Source: an uncultured bacterium (GTDB taxonomy: Bacteria > Cyanobacteriota > Vampirovibrionia > Gastranaerophilales > JAILCC01). Taken from it: a stretch of DNA of 64,000 bases. The notes below the pieces were generated by a model. That model did not search any database, was not told where the DNA came from, and saw only the letters and a list, made by a program, of their open reading frames with translations. The DNA is taken from assembly GCA_949283935.1 (NCBI GenBank), contig CASDUJ010000028.1, positions 1 through 64,000 on the forward strand, given 5' to 3'. A program made the translations under genes and the position numbers. Shown here piece after piece: positions 1 through 8,716 of the stretch; positions within the stretch are counted from its first letter, which is position 1, and every line of letters starts with the position of its first letter.

Positions 1-240
1 TCAAAAGGTTATAAATATCTAACAGACGAAGCACTTGAAGAAACTTTAAAAAAAGAATCTACATTGGCTTATATGCAATATACTTGGGCAAAAGAAGATG
101 AAAAAAAAGCTTATTGGAAAGCTTATGACGCACAATCCGCAAAAAGATTAGCTGATGCATTTTTAAGAATAGCTCAACAAACTCTTGCTGCTACAAAAAC
201 AATGTTTTTTTGTGCTATATCAAAATTTATGAATAGTTAA
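1..240 (+). CDS. Hypothetical protein, C-terminal part (start outside window)
   Basis: An open frame runs from base 1 to a TAA at 238-240, giving the last 79 residues of a protein whose start lies to the left. The visible part is helical and charged (repeated Lys/Glu, 'YTWAKEDEKKAYWKAYDAQ') and ends in a short hydrophobic stretch near 'TMFFCAISKF'. I recognise no domain. The next gene is convergent on the minus strand and ends one base away. It is accepted as coding because the frame stays open to the edge and the residue composition looks protein-like. Confidence 0.6.
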   Translation, partial: SKGYKYLTDEALEETLKKESTLAYMQYTWAKEDEKKAYWKAYDAQSAKRLADAFLRIAQQTLAATKTMFFCAISKFMNS

Positions 241-241
241 A

Positions 242-904
242 CTAAATCAAATTAACTGCAGCTGCAACGGTTGGAAGATTTTCTACTATATCTTTCATAA
301 CGCCCAATGTATTTGGTTTTAATTCTGCTTTGTCTGGAATACCATTGTTATTTGCATCTTTGTTTCTTGTAGTAATTGTAACCACAGATGCTCCTGTTCC
401 AACGGTAGTAGCAATAATTTTCTTTAATGCATTTTTAGCATATAAATCTTTTACGTGTCCTTTGTATGGTGCTTTCTCTGCATTTGTAATGCCCTGTTTA
501 GCAAAATTTTCCAGCTTTTTTATTGCATTGCTTGCAGTGTTGTACAGAAATAACTTTATCCCTTCTGAATTTGTTTTTGGTATAGAATTTTTGAATTGAG
601 TAAATTTTTGGTTAATAAATTTACCTGCCACATCCAATGAATTGAATAATGGAAATTTTCCATCCATTCCCTTTAACGCAATCATTGTAGCCTTTCTTGC
701 TGCTACAAAAGAAGCAATGGAAATAGCCGCTGTTGTTAGAAAAAATTTCACAGGCGACGTGGAATTTTTTTCGGGCATCTTGTCTATTGAATCAGCCATC
801 TTAGAAAAATCTACTTCATACAAATCATAATCGGGATCATTAATCTTAATATTTTTCGACATTCCTCGAAAACTGTTGTTATAGTTGATTGCTGAAATAT
901 ACAT
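242..904 (-). CDS. Hypothetical membrane-associated protein with N-terminal FxG motif
   Basis: 220 residues, family not recognised. The N-terminus 'INYNNSFRG' (Phe12-Arg-Gly14) belongs to the short FxG motif also seen in the genes at 23986, 56436 and 58971. A hydrophobic segment lies at about residues 53-72 and a weaker one at 162-178. Immediately after the second is 'NKDANNNGIPDKAE' (about 181-194), which resembles an acidic calcium-binding loop of the EF-hand/thrombospondin-type-3 kind; metal binding is inference. The start is supported by an AAAGGG Shine-Dalgarno 9 bases upstream and by an extended -10 (TGA+TATAAT, minus strand at 940-932). It converges with the partial gene at 1-240. Confidence 0.75.
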   Translation of the reverse strand: MYISAINYNNSFRGMSKNIKINDPDYDLYEVDFSKMADSIDKMPEKNSTSPVKFFLTTAAISIASFVAARKATMIALKGMDGKFPLFNSLDVAGKFINQKFTQFKNSIPKTNSEGIKLFLYNTASNAIKKLENFAKQGITNAEKAPYKGHVKDLYAKNALKKIIATTVGTGASVVTITTRNKDANNNGIPDKAELKPNTLGVMKDIVENLPTVAAAVNLI

Positions 905-931
905 AAAGTCTGCACCCTTTCTAACCTAACA

Positions 932-940
932 ATTATATCA
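932..940 (-). promoter_or_regulatory. Extended -10 promoter of the 242-904 gene
   Basis: On the minus strand the sequence reads TGATATAAT, a perfect -10 hexamer with the TGn extension, about 28 bases before the start codon at 904. I see no convincing -35, which is usual for extended -10 promoters. Confidence 0.6.
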
Positions 941-1012
941 AATTACCTGAAAAAATAAAGTTGTTATTTACAATTTTTAATATTAATAAAATTTTACATT
1001 TTTTTTTTGTAA

Positions 1013-1018
1013 TAAAAT
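1013..1018 (+). promoter_or_regulatory. Probable -10 for a leaderless PPTase mRNA
   Basis: TAAAAT lies exactly 6 bases before the ATG at 1025, and only T and C residues lie between them, so there is no Shine-Dalgarno. Transcription would begin at or next to the A of ATG. The same spacing occurs at three other genes (8423, 19695, 29387). Confidence 0.45.
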
Positions 1019-1024
1019 TTTTTC

Positions 1025-1624
1025 ATGAATATTTTTATTTTAGATTTAAATCAACTTGATAATAATTTGTTGGAACAGTTGGCTCAGAAAGACAGTCGTG
1101 CAAAAAAATATAAAATAAAAATGAAACGCAATCAATATTTAGCTGGGCGTTTTTTGTTAAATTATGCAGCAAGGCATTTTTATAATTTGTCTGATACTTC
1201 TCTTTTTTATGTGAAAAATAAGCCATTTTTTCGAAATTCTTCTTTGTATTTTAATATATCTCATAGTTTCAATATAGTAGCTGTTGGTTTTAGTGAATAT
1301 GATATTGGTTTAGACATTGAATATAATAAAAAAGTTAGAAACTTTTCAGCAATTCTTGAAAGATATAAAGACAATTTTCAATTTGATATTGAATCGAAAC
1401 TAAAGACTTATTCAATTCAAGAACAGCAAAGATTTTTTTATGAATTTTGGACTTGTTATGAAGCAAAAATTAAGTTAAATTCTAAATTAGAAAATCCGTA
1501 TTTGCTTACTATTTATCCTGTAAATGGTTTTACTCTTTCTGTAGCTGCCCCAAAAATATTTGAAATAGAAAATATTTTCTTTTACCCAACAGATTTTAAT
1601 AATCTAATAGACATAAGTTATTAA
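1025..1624 (+). CDS. 4'-phosphopantetheinyl transferase (Sfp/AcpT superfamily)
   Basis: Transfers the phosphopantetheine arm of coenzyme A onto a serine of acyl or peptidyl carrier proteins, activating fatty-acid or secondary-metabolite synthesis. The 199 residues show the family signatures in order: 'FNISHS' near residue 77, 'DIGLDIEYN' near 92-100 (the Mg-binding G-[IL]-D-[IL]-E motif) and 'FWTCYEAKIKL' near 140-150 (the W-x-x-x-E-A-x-x-K motif). Length fits a compact Sfp-type enzyme. No biosynthetic cluster is adjacent, so a housekeeping role on the fatty-acid carrier protein is as likely as a dedicated one. There is no Shine-Dalgarno; a -10-like hexamer 6 bases before ATG suggests a leaderless transcript. 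It is followed 38 bases later by pepA. Confidence 0.85.
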   Translation: MNIFILDLNQLDNNLLEQLAQKDSRAKKYKIKMKRNQYLAGRFLLNYAARHFYNLSDTSLFYVKNKPFFRNSSLYFNISHSFNIVAVGFSEYDIGLDIEYNKKVRNFSAILERYKDNFQFDIESKLKTYSIQEQQRFFYEFWTCYEAKIKLNSKLENPYLLTIYPVNGFTLSVAAPKIFEIENIFFYPTDFNNLIDISY

Positions 1625-1662
1625 ATATTCTATACTTTAAATGAGAAAAGAGAGGTATTTTA

Positions 1663-3108
1663 ATGGAAGTTTTAGTTAGTAAAAATAATTTTTGCGAAAT
1701 GGCTTTGGATACTTTAATTGTTCCTGTTTTTGAAGATAGAAATTTTTCTGTGGAATATTTAAATGAACTATATGATTATGCTCAAAATAAATTAAATTTT
1801 ACCGGAAAATATTTGGAATTTATAAATATTCCCACTTTTAACAAAAACAATTTTAAAACCGTATTATTTTGCGGAATAGGTAAAAATGATGAATTTAACT
1901 TAAATAAGTTGAGAGTAGTTTTTTCAAAAGCTTTTCAAGAAATTCAAGGAAAAAATTTAAATAGTGTAGCAGTTTTAGCAGATAATATGTTAGAAGATAT
2001 AAAAAACGTTTCTAAAAATATTATAGAAGGAGCTTTTATTGGGTTGTACAAATTCAATAAATACAAATCGAAAAAGAATGAAAATGAAAAAATTACCAAA
2101 ATAGTTTTATTATCAGATAAAGATAACGATGCAAAAGATGGTGTAAGGAGCGGGGAATTAGTTGCATGTGCAGTTAATTTTGCAAGAGATTTAATAAATG
2201 AACCTGCAGAAGTTGTTACTCCATCAAAACTTGCTGAAATTGCTTCGAAGATTAGTAATTTGGAAGTGAAAATATACGGAAAAAACGAGGCAAAAGAACT
2301 TGGTATGGGAGCATTTCTGGCTGTTGGTCAAGGAAGTCGTCATGAACCTAAATTTATCCATATGAAATATTCACCTTCTGGAGTGGTAAATAAAAAAATT
2401 GTTCTTGTAGGTAAAGGAATTACTTTTGATAGTGGGGGATTGGATTTAAAACCACCAGCTTCTATGTTGGAAATGAAAGGCGATATGGCAGGTGCTGCCG
2501 CAGTTTTAGCAATTATGAGAACTTTAAGTGTTTTAAAGCCAAATTTAGAAGTGCATGGTTTAATAGCTGCTTGTGAAAATATGCCAAATTCTGCTGCATA
2601 CAAACCAGGTGATGTTTTAACTGCAATGAATGGTAAAACAATAGAAGTTGATAATACAGATGCAGAAGGCAGGTTAACCTTAGCAGATGCTTTGTGTTAT
2701 GCAGAAACTCTTAAGCCGGATGTAATTATTGATATTGCTACACTTACAGGAGCTTGTTGTGTTGCTTTGGGAAAGGTAGCTTCAGGACTTATGGGTAATA
2801 ATGATAGTCTCATTGAAACTCTTCAATTTGCCGCAGAAGATGCTGGTGAATATTTATGGGAAATGCCTATGTATGAAGAATATTTTGATGATATGAAAAG
2901 CGATATTGCTGATTTTAAAAATGCAGGATCTAGATATGGCGGTACTTCTGCTGCTGCGTTATTTCTCAAAAACTTTGTGCAAGATACTCCTTGGGCTCAT
3001 ATTGATATAGCTGGAACTTCTATTTTAAGTAAACCTTTAAGAGAATTTCCTAAAGGGGCAACTGGAGTAGGCGTAAGGACAATTTTAAATTATATTTGCA
3101 ATTTGTAA
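1663..3108 (+). CDS. pepA: Leucyl aminopeptidase, M17 family
   Basis: Cytosolic dinuclear-metal aminopeptidase that removes N-terminal residues, mainly leucine, from peptides. The 481 residues match the family length. The C-terminal catalytic half shows 'GKGITFDSGGLDLKP' near residue 251, 'MKGDMAG' near 272 and 'NTDAEGRLTLADAL' near 331; these carry the expected Lys, Asp and Glu metal ligands. The N-terminal half is the more variable macro-like domain of the family. A strong GAGAGG Shine-Dalgarno precedes ATG. It lies in tandem between the PPTase and the large STAND gene (29-base gap), with no terminator visible, so the three are probably co-transcribed. Confidence 0.95.
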   Translation: MEVLVSKNNFCEMALDTLIVPVFEDRNFSVEYLNELYDYAQNKLNFTGKYLEFINIPTFNKNNFKTVLFCGIGKNDEFNLNKLRVVFSKAFQEIQGKNLNSVAVLADNMLEDIKNVSKNIIEGAFIGLYKFNKYKSKKNENEKITKIVLLSDKDNDAKDGVRSGELVACAVNFARDLINEPAEVVTPSKLAEIASKISNLEVKIYGKNEAKELGMGAFLAVGQGSRHEPKFIHMKYSPSGVVNKKIVLVGKGITFDSGGLDLKPPASMLEMKGDMAGAAAVLAIMRTLSVLKPNLEVHGLIAACENMPNSAAYKPGDVLTAMNGKTIEVDNTDAEGRLTLADALCYAETLKPDVIIDIATLTGACCVALGKVASGLMGNNDSLIETLQFAAEDAGEYLWEMPMYEEYFDDMKSDIADFKNAGSRYGGTSAAALFLKNFVQDTPWAHIDIAGTSILSKPLREFPKGATGVGVRTILNYICNL

Positions 3109-3137
3109 ATTTTTGTTTATACAGGTAAAATTAAAGA

Positions 3138-6100
3138 ATGATATGCCCAAAATGTAAAAGCCAAAATGATAACAATGCAATGGTATGTAGTGAGTGTGGA
3201 TTTAAGTTGAAACTAAAATGCCCTTACTGCGGTGCTTTTAATCCTGTCGGAGCTAAAGTTTGTTCGTCTTGTTCTCAACAATTATTGAAAATTTGTCCGG
3301 CATGTAAAGCTGTAAATTTTGCTCAAGCTAAAATTTGCAGAAAATGTTCTGCTCCTTTTGAAATAAAGCAAATTTCCGAAAATGAATCTGCCAATATTCC
3401 TTCAAATATATCGACGGAAAAAGAAAAATATGCTAGCGTTGCCGTTGAACTTATTAATATTTCTTCGATAAAAACAAACATAAAATCAGAAGAAATGTCG
3501 CAAAAAATCATTGCTAAATTTTATCAAGTTTTTGCAAAATCTTCAAAAGATATAAATTTAAAACCTTTAAAAGTTAATGAAAGTACTCTTGTTGTCGAAT
3601 TTAGTAATTCTCCTTCTTTTGTTGATTCAATTACTTCAGCTGTTAAATTCACTGGCGATTTAGACAAACAATTTGATGAAATATCTTCAGTTTTGGAAGC
3701 TAAACTGAAAGTTTCTTACAAATTAAGATATTTAATTTCTACAAATAAACCGTCTCAAAAATCTAATATTATTTCAAGTATTGGTCTAGGTGTAGTTGAT
3801 GACATAATTTTTTCTGAAGATGTTCGTTCTCATTTGGAAACTAAAATGTTGTTTAAAGAAATAGAAGATTCAAATGGGGAAAAATTTTATAAATTTTTAG
3901 ATCAAGATAACCCAGAAACTATAGTTTCTGATATTCCAAGAGAAATTCCTGCAAAAACAAGAATGGAAGTTGTTTCTGAATTAATTAATAAAGTTCAACT
4001 TGTTCAAGAGGGTTTTATAGCGTGTTTAAATGGTCCTTCAGGAGTAGGCAAATCAAATATATTTAATGCGCTAAAATTAACTTTTGAAGAAGACAATGCT
4101 AATATTTGGCTGCTTGGACAATGTTCTTTGCAATCTAAGACGAATACTTTGTTTTTTTTCAAAGATTTGCTCCAAAATCTTTTTGATATACCGGCTTTTA
4201 ATATAGATATTGAATCAACCAAAAAGAGAGTTTTTTCTTACCTTAGTGAAAAATTAAATATTACTGATGAAAATCTTGTAAATAACATTTTTGCTATTTT
4301 GTTCTACGATGAAACTCGTTTGCAAAATGCTATTTATATGAATAAACAAAATACTTACAATGCAATTGCCGCAATATTTCGAGCTCTGTTAGGCAAGGGT
4401 GCTGTTGTGTTGCAGATAGAAGATATAGAAAATATTGATAACTTTTCTTTAGAAATTATAAGAAGTTTGTTTGAGGATGGAATTTTAAAATGTAATTTGA
4501 AAATTTTTATTACCTCAAATATTGATGTCGATATAACTCAATTTTTTGCTTCGCCTCATTTGAACAAAGATAATACTTTCTTCGTTCAATATCCTGTTAT
4601 GTCAAAAGCTGAAATTGATGATTTTATAGTAAAAGCTATAGGGGTGAAAGATGAACTTGGCACCAGAATTTTGAATCATATTTATGAAAATGCCAAGGGA
4701 TTGCCTATTTATGTTGAAGAGTTTTTGTATTCTTTACTTCAACTTGGACTGATAAAATTTACCAATGATGCACAAAATCCTGTAAGCATTTCAAATGAAA
4801 TTAACAATGTAAAATTACCAAAAACTGTGTCCGAAATTATTCAATTAAGACTTACTAATGTATCAAATATTAAGCCAGATGCTTTTAAAGCTCTTTATTA
4901 TGCAAGTATTTTGGGATTTAAGTTTTTGCCGGCTGTTGTGCAAAATATTTTGCAAATGAGCAATGAAAATTTTGAAGAAATTATAAAATATTTGGCTATG
5001 AATAATTTTATTGCGCCATTTGATTCATACAATTATTCCTTTAAAAGCAGAGTTGTATGGGAAATTGTTAGAAATTTACAACTAAGTGCAGAAAATCAAG
5101 CTTCGGGAGTAAAAATTACTTTAAATACTCTTTTGCAACTTACAATGCCTGATATGTCCCCTGTTGTGAAAAATTTACTTGATATTTCTGTACCGAAGTA
5201 TGAAATTTTGAATTATATTGAACAAGCTACAAAAGATGCTTATGCAGTTGGTGATGACTATTCGTATATTTATCATAAATCGATTTTGCTAGAGGGGGTT
5301 GAGCTCTCTACTCTTGAAAATAAAAATGAAATAATGTTAGCAATCAAAGAAGAATTGTTAAATTTAACATACATAACTTTTCCAGATACAGCTTTAAAAT
5401 ATGCTGATGAACTTTTGTCGTATTATGAACCTGTTGATACTGCAAAAACAATAGATATTTTAGGTTTAATGAGTGTATCTTTTGAAACCACAGGTAATTA
5501 TCTAGCAGCAGTCGAGTGTGTTGACAAGGCTTTGGAAAAAATTGATTCTAAAGATAATTTAATTGCTGGTATGTTGCTAAATTATTCTAAATTAAATAGT
5601 ATTTTACAATTAGGCCGCTATGAAGAACTTATTAATATTTCGCAAACTGCAATTTTGCCGGTTTTGGAATTGTTTTTTAAAGGAAAAATTAATGATTTGA
5701 CTTCATTGAATGAAGAAGATTTTAGGGCTATAGAATTTGAAACCAAATATCTTTGTTCTGTTGCTACAGCATTGCAAGGTTCTCCTAAATGTAATGATAT
5801 GGTGCAAAATTTATATTCTTTAGCAAATGAAACTGCAAATACAGAATATTCTATAAAAGCCCAACTGACAGGTGGGATTTTTAAACTTTTGCAAGGTGAA
5901 ATTGATGAATTGGAAAATATATTATCTTCTACTCAAGAAATTATTCCTTCCACGAAAGATGCGACCTTTAATACATTAATTTGGTTAATTCTCAAAAATA
6001 TTGGCAGGTATTTTAAAGGTGAGTATTCTTCTATTGCAAATGAACTTTTAATGCTTTCTAATTTTAGTCTCAATATTAAACAATTTGCTTTAGAGCCTAT

Positions 6101-6677
6101 TATTCGAGGCTTTTTGGTCAAGTTAGCACTTCGAGAAGGTAATGTTGAATTTGCACAGAATCTTGCTTATGAACTTTTCTATAAATGTTCTAACAATCAA
6201 TGGGCTTTTGGTGCTCTTTTAAATTGGTATATGTATACGGAAATTGCTATATTTAAAGAAAATTATGATGAAGCTTTAAAGGTTGCTCAAAATGCTTTAG
6301 ATGTTTCTGAAAAAGCCAACATAAATAATATTTTCTTTTCAGCGATGTTAAAATTAAAAATTGCTCAAATATATTCATACAGAGGTGATTGTGACATGGC
6401 TAAAATTAATGCGGCAGAAGCGATTCAGTTGGCTGATATGAATGGTTATGAATATATTAAAGCTTTGTCTGGTATCATTTATTATGATATTTTGTTGAAA
6501 CAAATAACCTTAAATCCTGCATTAAAAAATGAAAATATTAAAGCATTGTACACTTATTTGCTAAATTCTCAAGATGCTGTTGAAAAACTTAAAAATTCTG
6601 AACTGGCTATGCAATTAAAACAAAAAACCGAAAATATTATTAAATTTGCTCAAGATAATTCTATATCCCTTGAGTAG
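3138..6677 (+). CDS. Zinc-ribbon STAND-type ATPase with degenerate cyclase-like domain and TPR-like repeats
   Basis: 1179 residues. The N-terminus carries three CxxC...CxxC zinc ribbons in tandem (cysteines 3/6/17/20, 28/31/42/45 and 53/56/67/70). A region of about 95-260 resembles a class III nucleotide cyclase fold, but the metal-binding aspartates are not evident, so it is probably catalytically dead (inference). A P-loop NTPase follows: Walker A 'GPSGVGKS' near 300 and Walker B-like 'VVLQIEDIEN' near 424. The rest, from about 550 to the end, is helical and TPR-like. This order resembles the cyclase-AAA-TPR signalling proteins of cyanobacteria and myxobacteria. The trigger and target are unknown. 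Its 3' end overlaps the convergent gene at 6661 by 17 bases. Confidence 0.75.
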   Translation: MICPKCKSQNDNNAMVCSECGFKLKLKCPYCGAFNPVGAKVCSSCSQQLLKICPACKAVNFAQAKICRKCSAPFEIKQISENESANIPSNISTEKEKYASVAVELINISSIKTNIKSEEMSQKIIAKFYQVFAKSSKDINLKPLKVNESTLVVEFSNSPSFVDSITSAVKFTGDLDKQFDEISSVLEAKLKVSYKLRYLISTNKPSQKSNIISSIGLGVVDDIIFSEDVRSHLETKMLFKEIEDSNGEKFYKFLDQDNPETIVSDIPREIPAKTRMEVVSELINKVQLVQEGFIACLNGPSGVGKSNIFNALKLTFEEDNANIWLLGQCSLQSKTNTLFFFKDLLQNLFDIPAFNIDIESTKKRVFSYLSEKLNITDENLVNNIFAILFYDETRLQNAIYMNKQNTYNAIAAIFRALLGKGAVVLQIEDIENIDNFSLEIIRSLFEDGILKCNLKIFITSNIDVDITQFFASPHLNKDNTFFVQYPVMSKAEIDDFIVKAIGVKDELGTRILNHIYENAKGLPIYVEEFLYSLLQLGLIKFTNDAQNPVSISNEINNVKLPKTVSEIIQLRLTNVSNIKPDAFKALYYASILGFKFLPAVVQNILQMSNENFEEIIKYLAMNNFIAPFDSYNYSFKSRVVWEIVRNLQLSAENQASGVKITLNTLLQLTMPDMSPVVKNLLDISVPKYEILNYIEQATKDAYAVGDDYSYIYHKSILLEGVELSTLENKNEIMLAIKEELLNLTYITFPDTALKYADELLSYYEPVDTAKTIDILGLMSVSFETTGNYLAAVECVDKALEKIDSKDNLIAGMLLNYSKLNSILQLGRYEELINISQTAILPVLELFFKGKINDLTSLNEEDFRAIEFETKYLCSVATALQGSPKCNDMVQNLYSLANETANTEYSIKAQLTGGIFKLLQGEIDELENILSSTQEIIPSTKDATFNTLIWLILKNIGRYFKGEYSSIANELLMLSNFSLNIKQFALEPIIRGFLVKLALREGNVEFAQNLAYELFYKCSNNQWAFGALLNWYMYTEIAIFKENYDEALKVAQNALDVSEKANINNIFFSAMLKLKIAQIYSYRGDCDMAKINAAEAIQLADMNGYEYIKALSGIIYYDILLKQITLNPALKNENIKALYTYLLNSQDAVEKLKNSELAMQLKQKTENIIKFAQDNSISLE

Positions 6678-7389
6678 TAAATGTTTCTTTTACATAAAAA
6701 TTTTCATCATTCAAATATTTTTCCAAAATTTCTTTTAGTTCTTGTTCTGAAGAATATTTTTTGAGCTTTTTTACCAAATATGCTCCTTTTTCTCTTATTG
6801 TATATTCTTTAAATTTTATCAAAAGATTTAATAAATTTACTAAATCTTTTTTGTGATTTTGGTACAAACGATTATTGAGAGTATAGCCTAAAGCAAAAAC
6901 ATGCCAGTACAAATGAAAAGATTTTTTGTTGTATAAATAATTTTTTTCTTTATTCTTTTCTTCTAATAATTCGATCAAATCGAAAGAATTTTTTATAAGT
7001 AGTGGATATAACATTTCAAGTTTTTCAAAATAAGGCAGAATTTCAATAATTTTTCTACAAACTTTTGGATTAACATCAAAAATTGCTCGTTCAAAATTAT
7101 TCAAAATTGTTTGACTGAAAAAATAAGAACGATAATCAGGGTTCTTTATAAGTCTATTTATTAAAAAGGAACAATATTCACGTGTTTCTGATGGATGATC
7201 AGTTAATGTGTTTGTAATTTTATTGGCTTCTTGTTCTGAAAATACATTTTCAATATTCAACAGAGCTATTTGTTTCAATACATCATTTGAACTATCAAGA
7301 AATGAGTAAAATTCTTCTCTATTTAAATTTTTAAAATGGCTTATTGCTTCATCAATTTTTATTTCTTCTTGTAAATTATTAATTTTCAT
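6661..7389 (-). CDS. Hypothetical helical (HEAT-like) protein
   Basis: 242 residues, almost entirely amphipathic helices with spacing reminiscent of HEAT/ARM repeats ('LKQIALLNIENVF', 'KVCRKIIEILPYFEKL', 'IREKGAYLVKKLKKY'). No catalytic motif or membrane segment is visible, so a protein-binding scaffold is the only guess. The frame is open upstream to 7449, but I place the start at the ATG at 7389-7387. This ATG overlaps the TGA stop of the upstream glycosyltransferase gene (ATGA), which is typical of translational coupling. The gene is therefore probably co-transcribed with the GT9 gene. The 3' end overlaps the STAND gene from the opposite side by 17 bases. Confidence 0.7.
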   Translation of the reverse strand: MKINNLQEEIKIDEAISHFKNLNREEFYSFLDSSNDVLKQIALLNIENVFSEQEANKITNTLTDHPSETREYCSFLINRLIKNPDYRSYFFSQTILNNFERAIFDVNPKVCRKIIEILPYFEKLEMLYPLLIKNSFDLIELLEEKNKEKNYLYNKKSFHLYWHVFALGYTLNNRLYQNHKKDLVNLLNLLIKFKEYTIREKGAYLVKKLKKYSSEQELKEILEKYLNDENFYVKETFTTQGI

Positions 7390-8423
7390 TGTCTTAGTAT
7401 AGTTTTTATTTTTTCTGTTATTGTTTCTGGGGATATGTTTTGCATGCATTCAGGTATGCTGTCGTTGTATTTGCAAATTTTCTTGTAGCAAGGTTGGCAA
7501 TTTAAATTTGTTGATAAATTAATATTGTTTTCTCCAAAAGCCGCATTTCTAATGTTTGATGTTGCTCCGAATAGAGCTATAATTGCCGGCTTTTTTACAG
7601 CAGCAGCTAAATGTGCAGAACCACTGTCTGGAGTAATTAATATGTCTGTTTTTTCAAATAATATTTTTAATTGCAAAATATTTGTCTGCCCTGTAAGATT
7701 TAGCAGTTCAACCTCTTTTGCCATCCTTGTGATATTTTCAATATATTTTTTGTCCGAGTTAGAACCTGTCAAAATTATATTTACGTGTTTATTTAAATTC
7801 TTTAGTAATTTTACCCAATTTCTGTTTGGCCAAAATTTTGTTATCCAAGTTGTTGAGGGGGCAATTACTACAATCTTTTTGTTTGGGTTAATATTTTCTA
7901 GTAGTTTATTTATGTATTGTTGATCTTTTGGGCTATTTGGAGGTAGCTCAAAATCAATTTGAGGATTTTTTATTCCCAAATATTTGGCAAAATCTAAATT
8001 TCGCTCAATTACATGGCGAGATGTGTCAAAAATTGGGGAGGCAGAAAGCTTACAATTTGCAAATATATGTGACATTTCTCGAGATTTATTATGAGCAAGT
8101 TTGTATTTTGCTCCACTTGAAAATGAAACTAATGCACTTTTTAATAATTCTTGGCTATCTATAGAAATTGTATATTTTTCTTTTCTTATTAAATTTAATT
8201 CTTCCGCATATTGTTTGTTGTTATTTTTATGAATAATGTGAACTTTGTCTATAACTGGATTATTGATTATTAAATCTTTACATTTTTCACTTACAGCCCA
8301 ACCAATAAAAATATTTGGAAATGCTTTCTTTATTGCACAAGCAAGAGGAATTGTATGAATACAATCTCCAAGCGCGCTTAGTCTTACTATTAAAATTTTG
8401 TCATTTTCGTTTAATTTTAGCAT
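7386..8423 (-). CDS. Glycosyltransferase family 9 (ADP-heptose:LPS heptosyltransferase-like)
   Basis: Predicted to transfer a heptose or related sugar to the inner core of lipopolysaccharide at the cytoplasmic face of the inner membrane. The N-terminus 'ILIVRLSALGDCIHTIP' is the hallmark of the GT9 family, and 'TPDSGSAHLAAAVKKPAIIALFG' (read in parts) is the conserved nucleotide-sugar-binding region near residue 270. Length (345) fits. I use the ATG at 8423 and not the upstream TTG at 8441; a TATACT hexamer exactly 6 bases before this ATG, with no Shine-Dalgarno, suggests a leaderless transcript. The gene supports the presence of an LPS-bearing outer membrane. Exact acceptor sugar cannot be told. 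Confidence 0.85.
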   Translation of the reverse strand: MLKLNENDKILIVRLSALGDCIHTIPLACAIKKAFPNIFIGWAVSEKCKDLIINNPVIDKVHIIHKNNNKQYAEELNLIRKEKYTISIDSQELLKSALVSFSSGAKYKLAHNKSREMSHIFANCKLSASPIFDTSRHVIERNLDFAKYLGIKNPQIDFELPPNSPKDQQYINKLLENINPNKKIVVIAPSTTWITKFWPNRNWVKLLKNLNKHVNIILTGSNSDKKYIENITRMAKEVELLNLTGQTNILQLKILFEKTDILITPDSGSAHLAAAVKKPAIIALFGATSNIRNAAFGENNINLSTNLNCQPCYKKICKYNDSIPECMQNISPETITEKIKTILRQ

Positions 8424-8457
8424 TCTATAAGTATAATACAAAAACTACATAAACAAT

Positions 8458-8490
8458 AAAAAACCCTGATGAATGTCAAGCTCTCAGGGT
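8458..8490 (-). terminator. Intrinsic terminator, minus strand
   Basis: Seven-base stem (8484-8490 with 8463-8469) with a 14-base loop, followed on the minus strand by a run of six T residues. There is no T run on the plus-strand side. It would end a short minus-strand transcript starting between 8490 and 8716, where no protein gene is visible. Confidence 0.5.
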
Positions 8491-8514
8491 AGGGGTAATA
8501 GGGAATAAATAGGT
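8458..8514 (-). ncRNA. Candidate short C-rich small RNA
   Basis: Reading the minus strand, a -10-like TATTAT (8526-8521) is followed by a C-rich stretch holding ACCCCTACC-type blocks (reverse complement of two GTAGGGGTA copies at 8489-8497 and 8513-8521), then a hairpin ACCCTGA...TCAGGGT and six T residues. This would give an RNA of roughly 57 nt that ends in an intrinsic terminator. No gene on the minus strand upstream explains the terminator. C-rich unpaired segments are common in small RNAs that pair with Shine-Dalgarno sequences. Expression is not proven. Confidence 0.3.
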
Positions 8515-8653
8515 AGGGGTATAATATATTGGGTTGTTTTAAAATTTTTTAAATCTCTCTATCTCTCTGTTTGTGGTTTTCTTAGCTCTCTTACTTTATT
8601 AAAAACAATATTAATTAAAAAATTGCTATATTTATTATATATTTTGTAAATAT

Positions 8654-8681
8654 TTGTTTACATAAAAAAAACTGATATAAT
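8654..8681 (+). promoter_or_regulatory. Promoter of the FlhA-like gene
   Basis: TTGTTT at 8654-8659, a 16-base spacer and a perfect TATAAT at 8676-8681, about 35 bases before the ATG at 8717. The rest of the gap 8424-8653 is AT-rich with the candidate small RNA on the other strand. Confidence 0.55.
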
Positions 8682-8716
8682 TAATTTCAAAAATAACAAG
8701 CAAAAAGGGGATATTG

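Noticed and set aside
330-830. Plus-strand open frames opposite the 242-904 gene
   Set aside because: Hydrophobic shadow frames with no ribosome-binding site. The minus-strand gene has a promoter, Shine-Dalgarno and FxG N-terminus.
8424-8441. TTG at 8441 as start of the GT9 gene
   Set aside because: It adds only six residues and lies upstream of the probable -10 box; the ATG at 8423 sits exactly 6 bases after TATACT.
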